Below are positions 15,803 to 23,720 of a DNA stretch of 43,689 nt, piece by piece. The DNA comes from JACJYC01 sp964558465 (GTDB lineage: Bacteria > Bacteroidota > Bacteroidia > Chitinophagales > Saprospiraceae). The stretch covers positions 1 through 43,689 of the forward strand of contig CAZLEF010000061.1 of assembly GCA_964558465.1 (NCBI GenBank). Reading direction: 5' to 3'. Below the pieces are notes generated by a model. The model was not told the DNA's origin, did no database searches, and was given only the letters and a program-made list of their open reading frames with translations. The position numbers were made by a program, and so were the translations under genes. Numbering within the stretch: position 1 is the stretch's first letter; every line of letters starts with the position of its first letter.

Positions 15803-17455
15803 TCAAGGCCGCCGGCCCCACACCTCCCGCCTCCACACCCGCCACGCAATCCCCTCATACGGAAATGCAATGCCCGCTTCGAACAAACAAGCTGCCCTGC
15901 GTCGATCCAGATGAATCAGGTCGGAATAAGCAGAAGGCCCCGGAAAGAGGATCAGCGAATCCGGCCAGGTGACGCCGCCGTCAGGGCTGGAGCGCACCGT
16001 CAGATTGGCGCGGGTAAACTTGTGCGCAGGATTGGAAAAAAGCAAACCCTGCCCCTCCCAATAGTGAAGACTGCCCTGACAAATGGGCTCCGGCAGGTTT
16101 TTATCCACATGTTGCCCTTTCCAGGTCAGGCCGCCGTCGTCGCTCCAGGCAACCTGCCGGTGTCGGACCTTCCGGTCAAAATTCCGCATATTGATCACCA
16201 GCCGCCCATCCGGCAGTTCGGCAACTTCGCATTCATTGACCTTTTCCTCCGGAACACTGCCACCGATCTGCCAGGTTTGGCCGCCGTCGTCAGAAAAGAT
16301 GACATGTGAAAAATAGCGTTTGGTCCCCTGCTCCATGTGATCGCACCCCACCACCAGCCGGCCTTCGTGCGGACCCTGCCGGAGTTGGATGCCCGACCCC
16401 GGCCCTGTGGCGTACCAGGTCCAGTTGGGCAATTTGACCGATGAGGTGATCTCCTCCGGCGCCGACCAGGTCAGGCCGTGGTCGTCCGACCAGGTGGAGA
16501 ATATCCGACGGCCGCCTTTCGATTTTTCCGCCTGGATATCCTGCGGGTCGTCTTCTCCAAGGTTTTGGCAAAACAGTAGGATGATCCGGCCTGTATTCGC
16601 GTCTACCAGCGGCACAGGGTTGCCCAGGGTGTTTTTGCCGTCGTCATGGATCAATTGGATGTCGCTCCAGGTCCGCCCGTTGTCGCTGCTCCTGCGCAGA
16701 AGCAGATCGATGTCGCCGCGGTCGCCGAAACAGACCTCCCGCCGGCCCTCGGCGAATGCCAGCAGATCGCCGTTGAGGGCCCGCACTACGGCGGGTATGC
16801 GAAAACAGAGATACCCCAGCTCTCCATGCCGGTAAACCCACTGGAGCGCAGGCGGCTCGCTGATCCGGCCGGAAACCCGGAAATCATGGATCTTCATCAC
16901 ATTGAACCAGGGTCTGAACCCGACGCTGCCACTCAACGGGTGGACCATAGGGTGGGTAGACAGGCGTGCGACCTCCCGGTTGTCGACAGCAATCGTAATC
17001 AGGGTATCCACGCGGGTAGCGGTGAACAAAAACGGTTTGCCTGGCGTGATGAAATCCTTTGCCTTTGCGAAGCGCCTCAATTTTCCTTCTGCTTTGGAAA
17101 AGAAGAAAAAATGGCCGTACCCGCCTTCCTTATCCGCTTTGCAGTCGAAACCAAAATGGTTGTCAAACAACATGAACAACGCGGTAGTGGAATCCAGGCG
17201 TTCCAGCGTCAGCCTGGCTTCGACCTTGAAATCGCCTTCCTCCAACCAGACCGACGAATATAGTTCGTTGTAGATCCCTGTGTTTTGCAGGGCGCCCTCC
17301 ACCGCCTGCCAGGGTTGGTTGTGTTCGATTGCCCTGACCAGTTTTCCCGATTTCACAATGTCCGCAAGGGTCGGTTTGGTCCCGCACCCGGTAATGGTGG
17401 CCAGGATCAGGAAACCAGGAATGGTCTGTAAGAAGGCGGTTAAAATATAATTCAT
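15803..17455 (-). CDS. GH33 exo-alpha-sialidase lipoprotein
   Basis: About 550 residues. The ATG at 17455 gives a lipoprotein signal (FLILATITGCG); an upstream ATG at 17506 adds 17 residues that do not improve it. A lectin-like beta-sandwich of roughly 170 residues comes first. The six-bladed sialidase propeller then begins with the Arg motif CFRIPAVVR and GDRGDIDLLL (catalytic Asp). Five Asp boxes are visible: SSDNGRTW, SDDHGLTW, SDDGGQTW, SDDGGLTW and SPDGGVTW. NECEVAEL provides the glutamate, INMRNFD and RANLTVRS the other arginines, and GPSAYSDL the tyrosine nucleophile. It should remove terminal sialic acids from glycans at the cell surface. No sialate transporter or lyase gene is nearby, so it may work alone. 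Confidence 0.93.
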   Translation of the reverse strand: MNYILTAFLQTIPGFLILATITGCGTKPTLADIVKSGKLVRAIEHNQPWQAVEGALQNTGIYNELYSSVWLEEGDFKVEARLTLERLDSTTALFMLFDNHFGFDCKADKEGGYGHFFFFSKAEGKLRRFAKAKDFITPGKPFLFTATRVDTLITIAVDNREVARLSTHPMVHPLSGSVGFRPWFNVMKIHDFRVSGRISEPPALQWVYRHGELGYLCFRIPAVVRALNGDLLAFAEGRREVCFGDRGDIDLLLRRSSDNGRTWSDIQLIHDDGKNTLGNPVPLVDANTGRIILLFCQNLGEDDPQDIQAEKSKGGRRIFSTWSDDHGLTWSAPEEITSSVKLPNWTWYATGPGSGIQLRQGPHEGRLVVGCDHMEQGTKRYFSHVIFSDDGGQTWQIGGSVPEEKVNECEVAELPDGRLVINMRNFDRKVRHRQVAWSDDGGLTWKGQHVDKNLPEPICQGSLHYWEGQGLLFSNPAHKFTRANLTVRSSPDGGVTWPDSLILFPGPSAYSDLIHLDRRRAACLFEAGIAFPYEGIAWRVWRREVWGRRP

Positions 17456-17634
17456 AATGGATTGTGAAAGTATTGTCTGAACCGCAAAAGAAACAAAAGA
17501 ATTCACCTTCGGTAAATTTTTTCATTAAGCCTTTTCCCGCCAACAGGATCCGGCGGTGAACCAGTCCCTTCCCCAACCGTTTTTAATAGACTTGGCGCCC
17601 TGTCGCAACAAGCCTATTATACCGCTCAATCTAA

Positions 17635-19479
17635 ATGATCATGGCTGAAGACCTTTTTTCTAAAAAAGCGCTCCCTCTCTCCGCTTTCGTGCTGAGTCTG
17701 GCCGACTCCGTCCGCCGTAGGCGACTTCGTCGTCCGGAGGCCGACTCCGTCAGCAGTAGGCGACTTCGTCGTCCGAGGGCCGGAGCATCTCCCGATCACC
17801 CAATCCCCTTCTCTCCCAGTCTCCTGATCATCCGCTCTCCCTCCTCCCGGTCTTTTGCCAAAAAAACAAAATATCCATTAGTATATTATCTCCTTTTATG
17901 TCTTTTGCCGGCCACCGGCTTTGCCCAGACCTGGGCCTGGTTCCAGACCGGAGGGGGGACGGGGGCCGACGGCGCCTCCGCATTAACCGCAGCGGCAGAA
18001 AACGGCTGGTACGCCGGCGGTCAGTTTGAAGGCAGCAGCGTCTGGGCCGGCACAACCCTGACGAGCGCCGGCGGGAAAGATGTGTTCCTGGGAAGATTGC
18101 GTGAATCGGGCGACTGGCAGTGGACCCGCAGATTAGGGGGGCAGTTTGACGATGACCTTACAACCCTGGCTGCGGATTCAGCCGGTTATTTTTATGCGCT
18201 CGGATCCTTCAAAGTTTCCCTCATTTTGGGCCCGGATACCCTGAAAGCCACCTTGAACAGCAAGGCCCTGTATCTGGCCAAATTTGATCCCGAAGGGCAA
18301 GTCCTCTGGGCCAGGGCGATCCAGGGCAGTATGCTCATCAACGCCGGCGACCTTGCCCTAACGGAAGCGGGGCATGTTGTTGCGGCGGGGTCCTTCAGGG
18401 GTATTCTCCGCGCTGAAACCGCCGAGTTGCAGAACAATGCCGTATCGTCGGCCTTTGCAGCCTGTTTTGATGCCAGCGGAAATCTGTTGTGGATGAAAGC
18501 CTTCGGCGACAAAGCGACAACAGCCGGATTGGGTTTATCAACGGCGCCAAACGGTGATTTTTTTCTCAGCGGCATTTACACCGACACCCTCGACCTGGAT
18601 ACTATCCGGCTATATGCCAACACCTTCGACCAGGATATTTTTGTAAGCCGGCTGAACGAGGCCGGAGCGGTCCTCTGGGCCCGGCGGGCAGGTGGGGTGC
18701 ACGACCAGTTTCATACGGCCCTTGAATCCGGGCCGGACAGCAGCCTCTACCTCACCGGCTATTTCTCCGGGGTCATCAGCCTGAGCGACGAGATCTCCAT
18801 TTCATCGGCCAACGGACTGCCGGATCATTTTTTACTGAAATACGATTTTGGCGGAACGCCGGTCTGGGCGAGGGCATTTGGCGGTCCGTTGCCGGATCAG
18901 GCCGAGGCCCTGGCTGTCGGGGCTTCAGGGCCGGTTGTGGCGGGTTTTTACCAGGGCGCAGCTTCCTGGGACGGGTGGAACCTCCCTGCCTCGGGAACCT
19001 TTTCAGGTGTGGTAGCCGCATTTACAAACGAAGGGCAAACCCGGTGGGCTTACCCTTTGCCGGGAACAGCGTCCGTGTTTGTCAACAGCCTCAGTTTCGC
19101 TCATGGCGACCTGCTGGCCATTGCGGGCAGCTTTGCCGGTCAGGCTCAGGCAGACGGTTCGGTATTCACCACCAACGGCGGTTTTGACTGGTTGGCAGGC
19201 CGCCTTTCATCCGGCCTGACCGCCGCCATAAACCAGGTGAACAACCCGGAGGCAATCCGTCTTTACCCCAACCCGGCCACAGACCTGGTGCGGATAGACC
19301 ATCCGGACACACCGGTCAGGGCTGTTTTTATTTATGGGATGAACGGCCAGTTGTTGCGTTCTGAAACCGGCCCGCTGGATTCCTTTCAGGTTGCCGGGCT
19401 TTTGCCGGGTATTTACCTCATCCGGCTGCAACATGAAAACGGTTTGTTTTCTATTCATAAGTTAGTCGTAACGATGTAA
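17635..19479 (+). CDS. T9SS-exported beta-propeller-like protein
   Basis: 614 residues from the ATG at 17635. The real signal peptide (YPLVYYLLLCLLPATGFAQ) lies about 80 residues in, and no ATG, GTG or TTG occurs just before it. The long basic leader contains a 13-residue repeat encoded by the 39-base tandem at 17700-17777. The body holds about seven repeats of the type ALYLAKFDPEGQVLWARA followed by a glycine-rich strand, resembling SBBP beta-propeller repeats. The C-terminal 80 residues (IRLYPNPATDLVRI, YGMNGQLLRSE, GLLPGIYLIRL) are a type A sorting domain for type IX secretion. The protein is therefore probably exported and attached at the surface. Its last 18 bases overlap the glucosaminidase gene on the other strand. 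Confidence 0.82.
   Translation: MIMAEDLFSKKALPLSAFVLSLADSVRRRRLRRPEADSVSSRRLRRPRAGASPDHPIPFSPSLLIIRSPSSRSFAKKTKYPLVYYLLLCLLPATGFAQTWAWFQTGGGTGADGASALTAAAENGWYAGGQFEGSSVWAGTTLTSAGGKDVFLGRLRESGDWQWTRRLGGQFDDDLTTLAADSAGYFYALGSFKVSLILGPDTLKATLNSKALYLAKFDPEGQVLWARAIQGSMLINAGDLALTEAGHVVAAGSFRGILRAETAELQNNAVSSAFAACFDASGNLLWMKAFGDKATTAGLGLSTAPNGDFFLSGIYTDTLDLDTIRLYANTFDQDIFVSRLNEAGAVLWARRAGGVHDQFHTALESGPDSSLYLTGYFSGVISLSDEISISSANGLPDHFLLKYDFGGTPVWARAFGGPLPDQAEALAVGASGPVVAGFYQGAASWDGWNLPASGTFSGVVAAFTNEGQTRWAYPLPGTASVFVNSLSFAHGDLLAIAGSFAGQAQADGSVFTTNGGFDWLAGRLSSGLTAAINQVNNPEAIRLYPNPATDLVRIDHPDTPVRAVFIYGMNGQLLRSETGPLDSFQVAGLLPGIYLIRLQHENGLFSIHKLVVTM
17700..17777 (+). repeat. 39-base tandem repeat, two copies, inside the 5' end of a gene
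   Basis: The unit GGCCGACTCCGTC, then CGCCG or AGCAG, then TAGGCGACTTCGTCGTCCG occurs at 17700-17738 and 17739-17777. Its length keeps the frame and encodes ADSVRRRRLRRPE and a near copy. The core CGCC-GTA-GGCG is a small palindrome. The unit looks like a dispersed intergenic repeat that has entered the region in front of the signal peptide. Confidence 0.8.
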
Positions 19480-20265
19480 GTTCAGATCCTCGATCAATCC
19501 GATCAGTTTTTCAGCGTAGTGCGGGTCGGTGGCATAACCGGCCCTTTTCAGGCCGTAAGCCCAGCCTTTGTAGTCGCTTTTTTTGAGTTTGTATAGTTTT
19601 TTGTACCGGCCGCCCTGCAGCAATTGGCTGTGGGCCCGGTAACTATCTTCCGGCGACTTGTATATCCTGAAAAAATCTTTGTGCGAGTCGTCGGTAAAAT
19701 TGCTGCAATGGCCTTTTTTGCAGGACCTCGAAAAGCATTTGATCCCAAAATGGTTGTTGTTTTTGGAGGCGAGGGAGCTTTCACCGACGTTACTTTCAAG
19801 CAGCCCCTGGGCCAGGGTTACACTCGCGGGGATACCGTGTTTATCCATTTCGGTCTGCGCGGCCGCAGCATATTCTTTTACATAGGCCAATTGTTTTTTC
19901 CTTTTGACCTCTTTGTCCCTGGCGGTATCTTTTTTCTTTGCCAGGTTGGAAAAAGTGTTGGCAGGATTGTCATTTTTCCGCACGGCAGTCAGTTTCCTGG
20001 CGGCAGGTTTTGTACCGGAACCCAGGAGGGATGTGTTCATCGGTATGGCGCCTTCTCCGTCCCAATAAGCGGTTGCCGCATCGGCCAGGTTGGGTTGACC
20101 GGACAGGTTCAGGCTCATTTTGACATTTTCATTCTGATACAGGTAAATACCGATGCAGGCCAGGATGAGTTTTGTCCGGTGTTGCCGGATGAACTTGAAA
20201 GCCCTGGCCAGATCCAGTTGCAGAACGAGTTCATTTTTTACTTGTCGGGTAACTTTTGGCTCCAT
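19462..20265 (-). CDS. Membrane-anchored glucosaminidase (GH73-like)
   Basis: 267 residues. A short cytoplasmic N-terminus and one membrane helix (LILACIGIYLYQ at about 33-45) anchor it. A low-complexity basic linker reaches residue 125. The C-terminal domain is of the mannosyl-glycoprotein endo-beta-N-acetylglucosaminidase family: YAAAAQTEMDKHGIPASVTL, the catalytic glutamate in AQGLLESNVGES, and then NNHFGIKCFSRSC, FFRIYKSPEDSY and KRAGYATDPHYAEKL. It should cut the glycan strand of peptidoglycan in the periplasm, for growth or daughter-cell separation. Three cysteines around the active site (KCFSRSCKKGHC) could form a disulfide. It converges on, and overlaps, the T9SS gene by 18 bases. Confidence 0.9.
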   Translation of the reverse strand: MEPKVTRQVKNELVLQLDLARAFKFIRQHRTKLILACIGIYLYQNENVKMSLNLSGQPNLADAATAYWDGEGAIPMNTSLLGSGTKPAARKLTAVRKNDNPANTFSNLAKKKDTARDKEVKRKKQLAYVKEYAAAAQTEMDKHGIPASVTLAQGLLESNVGESSLASKNNNHFGIKCFSRSCKKGHCSNFTDDSHKDFFRIYKSPEDSYRAHSQLLQGGRYKKLYKLKKSDYKGWAYGLKRAGYATDPHYAEKLIGLIEDLNLHRYD

Positions 20266-20292
20266 GATTTAATATTTTGTTGCATTCAACTA

Positions 20293-20324
20293 CAAATTAA
20301 AACAACCTGTTTTAAAAATCCAAA
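20293..20324 (-). promoter_or_regulatory. Probable promoter of the glucosaminidase gene
   Basis: On the minus strand, TTTG (20324-20321), 20 bases, and TTAATTTG (20300-20293) match the consensus with one difference in the -7 box. The expected leader is about 20-25 bases. Confidence 0.4.
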
Positions 20325-20437
20325 CAAAAAGTTTAATTTTTTTTAAAAATCTTCCGAAATCCCGGAATCGGGCGAATCGATAGCGGTGGGAAAAAGATGG
20401 GTAAAACGGTTAAAAACAACTGTTTGTCAAAAACCAG

Positions 20438-20468
20438 TTGAATAATTACAACCTTGGACCTATTTTTG
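20438..20468 (+). promoter_or_regulatory. Promoter of the OmpH/Skp gene
   Basis: TTG at 20438-20440, a 20-base spacer and TATTTTTG at 20461-20468 match the Bacteroidota consensus fully. An AAAGGAG at 20486-20492, a few bases before the ATG at 20496, is a rare Shine-Dalgarno-like element for this phylum. Confidence 0.65.
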
Positions 20469-20495
20469 CAGTCCATTAACCATTAAAGGAGCAAG

Positions 20496-21008
20496 ATGAG
20501 GAAAATACTGATGATGTTAACCCTGGTTGTTTTGACGGGCAGCACATACCTGTACAGCCAGAAATACGGCCACTGCAACCTGGGCAGCCTGATTGCCCAG
20601 ATGCCCGAAACCAAATCGGCAGACAGTGAACTGGAGACTTTTCAAAAACAACTGGTGGCCAAAGGGGAAGAAATGGCAACCAAATTCCAGGCAAATTATA
20701 CCGCTTTTGTCACGGAGGCTCAGGAAGGGAACCTGACGCCCAAACAACAACAGGAACGTCAGACCGCCTTGCAGACGGAACAGCAGGCCATCCTGAGTTA
20801 CGAACAAGAGATCACCCAAAAGGTCAACGAAAAGCGGGAAGAATTGCTCAAGCCGCTCTTTGACAAAGCGACCGAGGCCATCAAAGCCGTTGCCAAAGAA
20901 AACGGCTACGTCATGATCTTTGATACCAGTGTTTTCAATGCTGTTTTATTCGCAACGGATGCCGACGATGTGATGCCGCTGGTGAAAGCGAAGCTGGGGT
21001 TGAAGTAA
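20496..21008 (+). CDS. OmpH/Skp-family periplasmic chaperone
   Basis: 170 residues. The signal peptide MRKILMMLTLVVLTGSTYLYSQ is followed by KYGHCNLGSLIAQMPETKSAD, the usual Skp start in which an early strand leads into long helices. Residues 45-125 form a charged coiled coil rich in Q, K and E. The end, VAKENGYVMIFDTSVFNAVL followed by DVMPLVKAKLGLK, is the strand that closes the trimer body. Skp/OmpH proteins hold unfolded outer-membrane proteins in the periplasm. Here the gene stands alone with its own strong promoter, not next to bamA as is common. It converges on the dehydrogenase small-subunit gene across a repeat-built hairpin. Confidence 0.9.
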   Translation: MRKILMMLTLVVLTGSTYLYSQKYGHCNLGSLIAQMPETKSADSELETFQKQLVAKGEEMATKFQANYTAFVTEAQEGNLTPKQQQERQTALQTEQQAILSYEQEITQKVNEKREELLKPLFDKATEAIKAVAKENGYVMIFDTSVFNAVLFATDADDVMPLVKAKLGLK

Positions 21009-21126
21009 AGTTGGCAGTCTTCAGTTGGCAGTCTTCAGTTCGCCAGTCAGTGTGGAATAAAAGAAACGTCAATCGATCCATAAACGGATCAAATACTGCC
21101 AACTGAAGACTGAAGACTGCCAACTT
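21009..21126. repeat. 14-mer tandem repeats forming an inverted repeat between convergent genes
   Basis: TTGGCAGTCTTCAG is present twice in tandem (21011-21038) and its reverse complement recurs at 21096-21124 (CTGCCAACTGAAGACTGAAG and onward). The two arms can pair over more than 20 bases. The element fills the gap between the OmpH stop and the dehydrogenase stop, so it probably works as a two-way terminator. Confidence 0.7.
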
Positions 21127-21130
21127 ACCT

Positions 21131-21745
21131 CTACAGCGTCCAAACCTTGCCCCCGCTCAATTGCTGCAGGTCGCCGCAACCGATGAACTCTCCGGGAATC
21201 GGATCGTATGCCAGAACATTTTTACCGACCTCTTCGCTGGAAAAATAGCCGGCAAATACCATCTGTTTGAATAGAAGGAATGCCGGGTTTCGGGCCATTG
21301 CTTCTTCCGGAGAGGTGGGCGGCGGTAATTTTTCATTTTCTTCCACCTTAGCCTTGGCGGCCTGGTCGATGGTCGTCAGCAACGCCAGTTGTTCTTCCGG
21401 CGTGCAGGCGGCGAAGTTTTTGGAATGCGCCGTCATAGCAGCCGTATTGACCTCGGTCAGGGCTTCTTTGAGTTTTGCCTGTTCCTCCGGTTTCAGACAA
21501 TCCTTGGCGACGAGGTCGATGTACCGGTCGACAAAAACATCCAGGGCGCCCGGCGTGTCCGTTTTTGGCAGAATGGTTTCGGCCATGGCGCCTATTTGTT
21601 CGGCTTCTTCAGCGGAGAAATAGGAGGGCAACCAGTCGGGCGCTTTGTCCACTTTGCAGCCCTGCATCAAAGCGGCGATGAGGGAATGGGAGACGGCCAG
21701 TCCGCTCAACAGGGCCGTTCTTTTTATAGCTTCTCTGCGTTCCAT
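21131..21745 (-). CDS. Gluconate 2-dehydrogenase subunit 3-like small subunit
   Basis: 204 residues of the Gluconate_2-dh3 family, the accessory subunit of membrane-bound GMC dehydrogenases. The N-terminus has a Tat-like RREAIK followed by a hydrophobic stretch and a possible lipobox (ALMQGC). The subunit would thus be exported, perhaps folded together with its flavoprotein, and lipid-anchored. Family marks are AEEAEQIGAMAETILPKTDT and PGALDVFVDRYIDL, and the end is GKNVLAYDPIPGEFIGC. The gene begins 10 bases after the GMC gene, so the two form one unit. No cytochrome c subunit gene is adjacent; the electron acceptor is therefore encoded elsewhere. Confidence 0.88.
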   Translation of the reverse strand: MERREAIKRTALLSGLAVSHSLIAALMQGCKVDKAPDWLPSYFSAEEAEQIGAMAETILPKTDTPGALDVFVDRYIDLVAKDCLKPEEQAKLKEALTEVNTAAMTAHSKNFAACTPEEQLALLTTIDQAAKAKVEENEKLPPPTSPEEAMARNPAFLLFKQMVFAGYFSSEEVGKNVLAYDPIPGEFIGCGDLQQLSGGKVWTL

Positions 21746-21755
21746 TTTTTTGCTT

Positions 21756-23480
21756 TTACAGGTTCATTTTTTTCATTTCTGAAACGGCATAGTCGGCTGC
21801 TCTCGCAGTCAGGGCCATGTACGTTAAAGAAGGATTCACACAGGATGCCGAAGTCATGCAGCTTCCGTCCGTCACAAAGACGTTGGGGGCATCCCAAACC
21901 TGGTTCCATTTATTGAGTACGCTTGTTTTGGGGCTTTTGCCCATTCGTGCGGTACCCATTTCGTGGATTGCCAGGCCGGGCCAGGAGCCTGCGTCGAAGG
22001 TTTCGATCTTGGTGAAACCGCCGGCTTCCAGCATTTCGGCTGCATCGTTGATCATATCGGCGCGCATATTCTTCTCATTTTCCTTGAATTCGCAGTCGAT
22101 GGTCAACGTCGGCAATCCCCATTTGTCGGTCTTTTCGGTGTTGAGGGTTACCTTGTTTTCATGGTACGGCAAACATTCGGCAAAAGCGCCGAGCCCCATA
22201 CGCCAGGGGCCGGGTTGGATGAGTTGCGATTTCAGGTCGGCGCCCAGCGTCATTTCCAGTTCGGCGATACCGCGCACCCAGTTTTCACGGCTTGCGCTGC
22301 CCTGATAACCGAACCCCCGGACATATTCTTTGCGTTCGCTGGATTTGTCAATATTCCGGAACCGGGGCACATAAATGCCATTGGGCCGCCTGCCTTTGTA
22401 ATATTTGTCGCCGAAACCGGTATGGATGCCGTTGGCGCCGCAGCGGAAGTGATGGTCCATCAGGTTATGGCCCAATTCTCCGCTGGAGCTGCCCAACCCA
22501 TCGGGGAATGCATCGGATTTGGTATTCAATAAGATGGAAGTGGAGCCGAGGGTAGAAGCGCAGAGGAAGATGATACGGCCGAAAAATTCATGTTGTTCCA
22601 TCGTTTCCCCATCGATGACCCGTACGCCGGTGGCTTTTTTGGTAGCCGGGTCGTAGATCAGCGAGTGAACAATGGAATGGGGCCGCAAGGTCATATTTCC
22701 GGTGGCTTCGGCAACGGGCAGGGTAGCGCCGTTGGAGCTGAAATAGGCGCCATAGGGGCATCCTCTGATGCAGCGGTTGCGGTACAGGCATTTACCCCGC
22801 TGGCCATGGATAGCGGGATCGACGGCGGTCAGGTGGGCGGCCCGTCCGATGGTCATCACCCTGCCGCCGAAGTTGCCGGCAATGCTTTCCCTGAGGTGTT
22901 GTTCGACACAATTCATTTCCATGGGCGGCAAAAACTGGCCGTCCGGCAATTGCGCCAGGCCTTCTTTTTGCCCTGTGATGCCGGCAAAACGCTCGGCGTA
23001 ATCGTACCAGGGGGCCAGGTCGTCGTAACGAATGGGCCAGTCGATGCCATGGCCGTCTTTGGCATTGGCTTCAAAATCCATTTGGCTCCAGCGGTACGAC
23101 TGTTTACCCCACATGATAGACCGGCCGCCTACGTGATAACCCCGGATCCAGTCGAACCGTTTGGTTTCCGTATAGGGGTTGTCAATGTCGTTGACCCACC
23201 AGTGTTTGGTGCTTTCCCGCATGGTGTATCCGGTGCGGTTCTGGATCTGGTAACTTTCCAGTTCTTTTGCCGGCATCTGGTCGCGGTATTGAAAATCCCA
23301 CGGGTCCATGTTGGCGGTCGGATAGTCCAGCACGTGTTTGACGTCGCGCCCGCGTTCGAGGACCAATGTCTTCAGTCCCTTTTCGCAGAGCTCCTTGGCG
23401 GCCCAGCCGCCGCTGATGCCGGTACCTACAACGATTGCATCGTAAGTGACTTCGGCTTCACCTTGTGAGTTGAAATACAT
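21756..23480 (-). CDS. GMC-family FAD-dependent dehydrogenase
   Basis: 574 residues. The N-terminal dinucleotide-binding fold has GTGISGGW at 19-26 and TLVLERG. The C-terminal GMC part shows GLAIHEMGTARMG with the catalytic histidine, VTDGSCM, and NPSLTYMALTARAADYA. An insert carries three cysteines (CLYRNRCIRGCPYGAYFSS) like those in the large subunit of bacterial gluconate and sorbitol dehydrogenases. With the downstream subunit 3 it should oxidise a sugar, sugar acid or polyol in the periplasm and pass electrons to the respiratory chain. Related pairs make 3-keto-sugars (LacA/LacC). The substrate is not decided by the sequence. It has no signal peptide and would depend on the Tat signal of its partner. 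Confidence 0.92.
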   Translation of the reverse strand: MYFNSQGEAEVTYDAIVVGTGISGGWAAKELCEKGLKTLVLERGRDVKHVLDYPTANMDPWDFQYRDQMPAKELESYQIQNRTGYTMRESTKHWWVNDIDNPYTETKRFDWIRGYHVGGRSIMWGKQSYRWSQMDFEANAKDGHGIDWPIRYDDLAPWYDYAERFAGITGQKEGLAQLPDGQFLPPMEMNCVEQHLRESIAGNFGGRVMTIGRAAHLTAVDPAIHGQRGKCLYRNRCIRGCPYGAYFSSNGATLPVAEATGNMTLRPHSIVHSLIYDPATKKATGVRVIDGETMEQHEFFGRIIFLCASTLGSTSILLNTKSDAFPDGLGSSSGELGHNLMDHHFRCGANGIHTGFGDKYYKGRRPNGIYVPRFRNIDKSSERKEYVRGFGYQGSASRENWVRGIAELEMTLGADLKSQLIQPGPWRMGLGAFAECLPYHENKVTLNTEKTDKWGLPTLTIDCEFKENEKNMRADMINDAAEMLEAGGFTKIETFDAGSWPGLAIHEMGTARMGKSPKTSVLNKWNQVWDAPNVFVTDGSCMTSASCVNPSLTYMALTARAADYAVSEMKKMNL

Positions 23481-23515
23481 AGATGTCGCTTATGTTAAGT
23501 TTAAAGTTGTTGAGG

Positions 23516-23615
23516 GTTTGGGGCTCCGCCCGCCGAAGCTTCAGCGTAGGAGGGGTGTTTAGTTGGTTTGGGGCTCCGCCCGCCGAAGCTTCAGCGTAGG
23601 AGGGTTGTTTATTTA
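23516..23615 (+). repeat. 50-base direct repeat, two copies, with palindromic core
   Basis: A unit starting GTTTGGGGCTCCGCCCGCCG and continuing AAGCTTCAGCGTAGGAGGG occurs at 23516-23565 and 23566-23615. In the reverse frame it encodes SYAEASAGGAP, a peptide that often appears in false ORFs drawn from this type of dispersed repeat. It lies between the GMC operon start and the OmpA-like gene and has no gene of its own. Confidence 0.8.
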
Positions 23616-23718
23616 GTTTGGAGTTGTTTGGAGTTGTTTGGAGTAGTTTGGGCATTAACGGACCATTCCTCCAAATGAGTTCTACCGGCCAACCATCCCA
23701 AACCATCTTAAACCAAGC
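23616..23718 (+). repeat. 10-mer tandem repeat (GTTTGGAGTT) with inverted partner
   Basis: GAGTTGTTTG and close variants repeat at 23616-23652. The opposite strand version (CCATCCCAAACCATCTTAAA) follows at about 23695-23714. The same decamer family is found again at 37815-38000. The segment reaches the stop of the OmpA-like gene. Confidence 0.7.
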
Positions 23719-23720
23719 AT

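Noticed and set aside
15634..15870. 78-residue minus-strand frame downstream of the sialidase
   Set aside because: It overlaps the sialidase 3' end and is dominated by glycine, arginine and cysteine, as expected from a shifted frame of GC-rich DNA.
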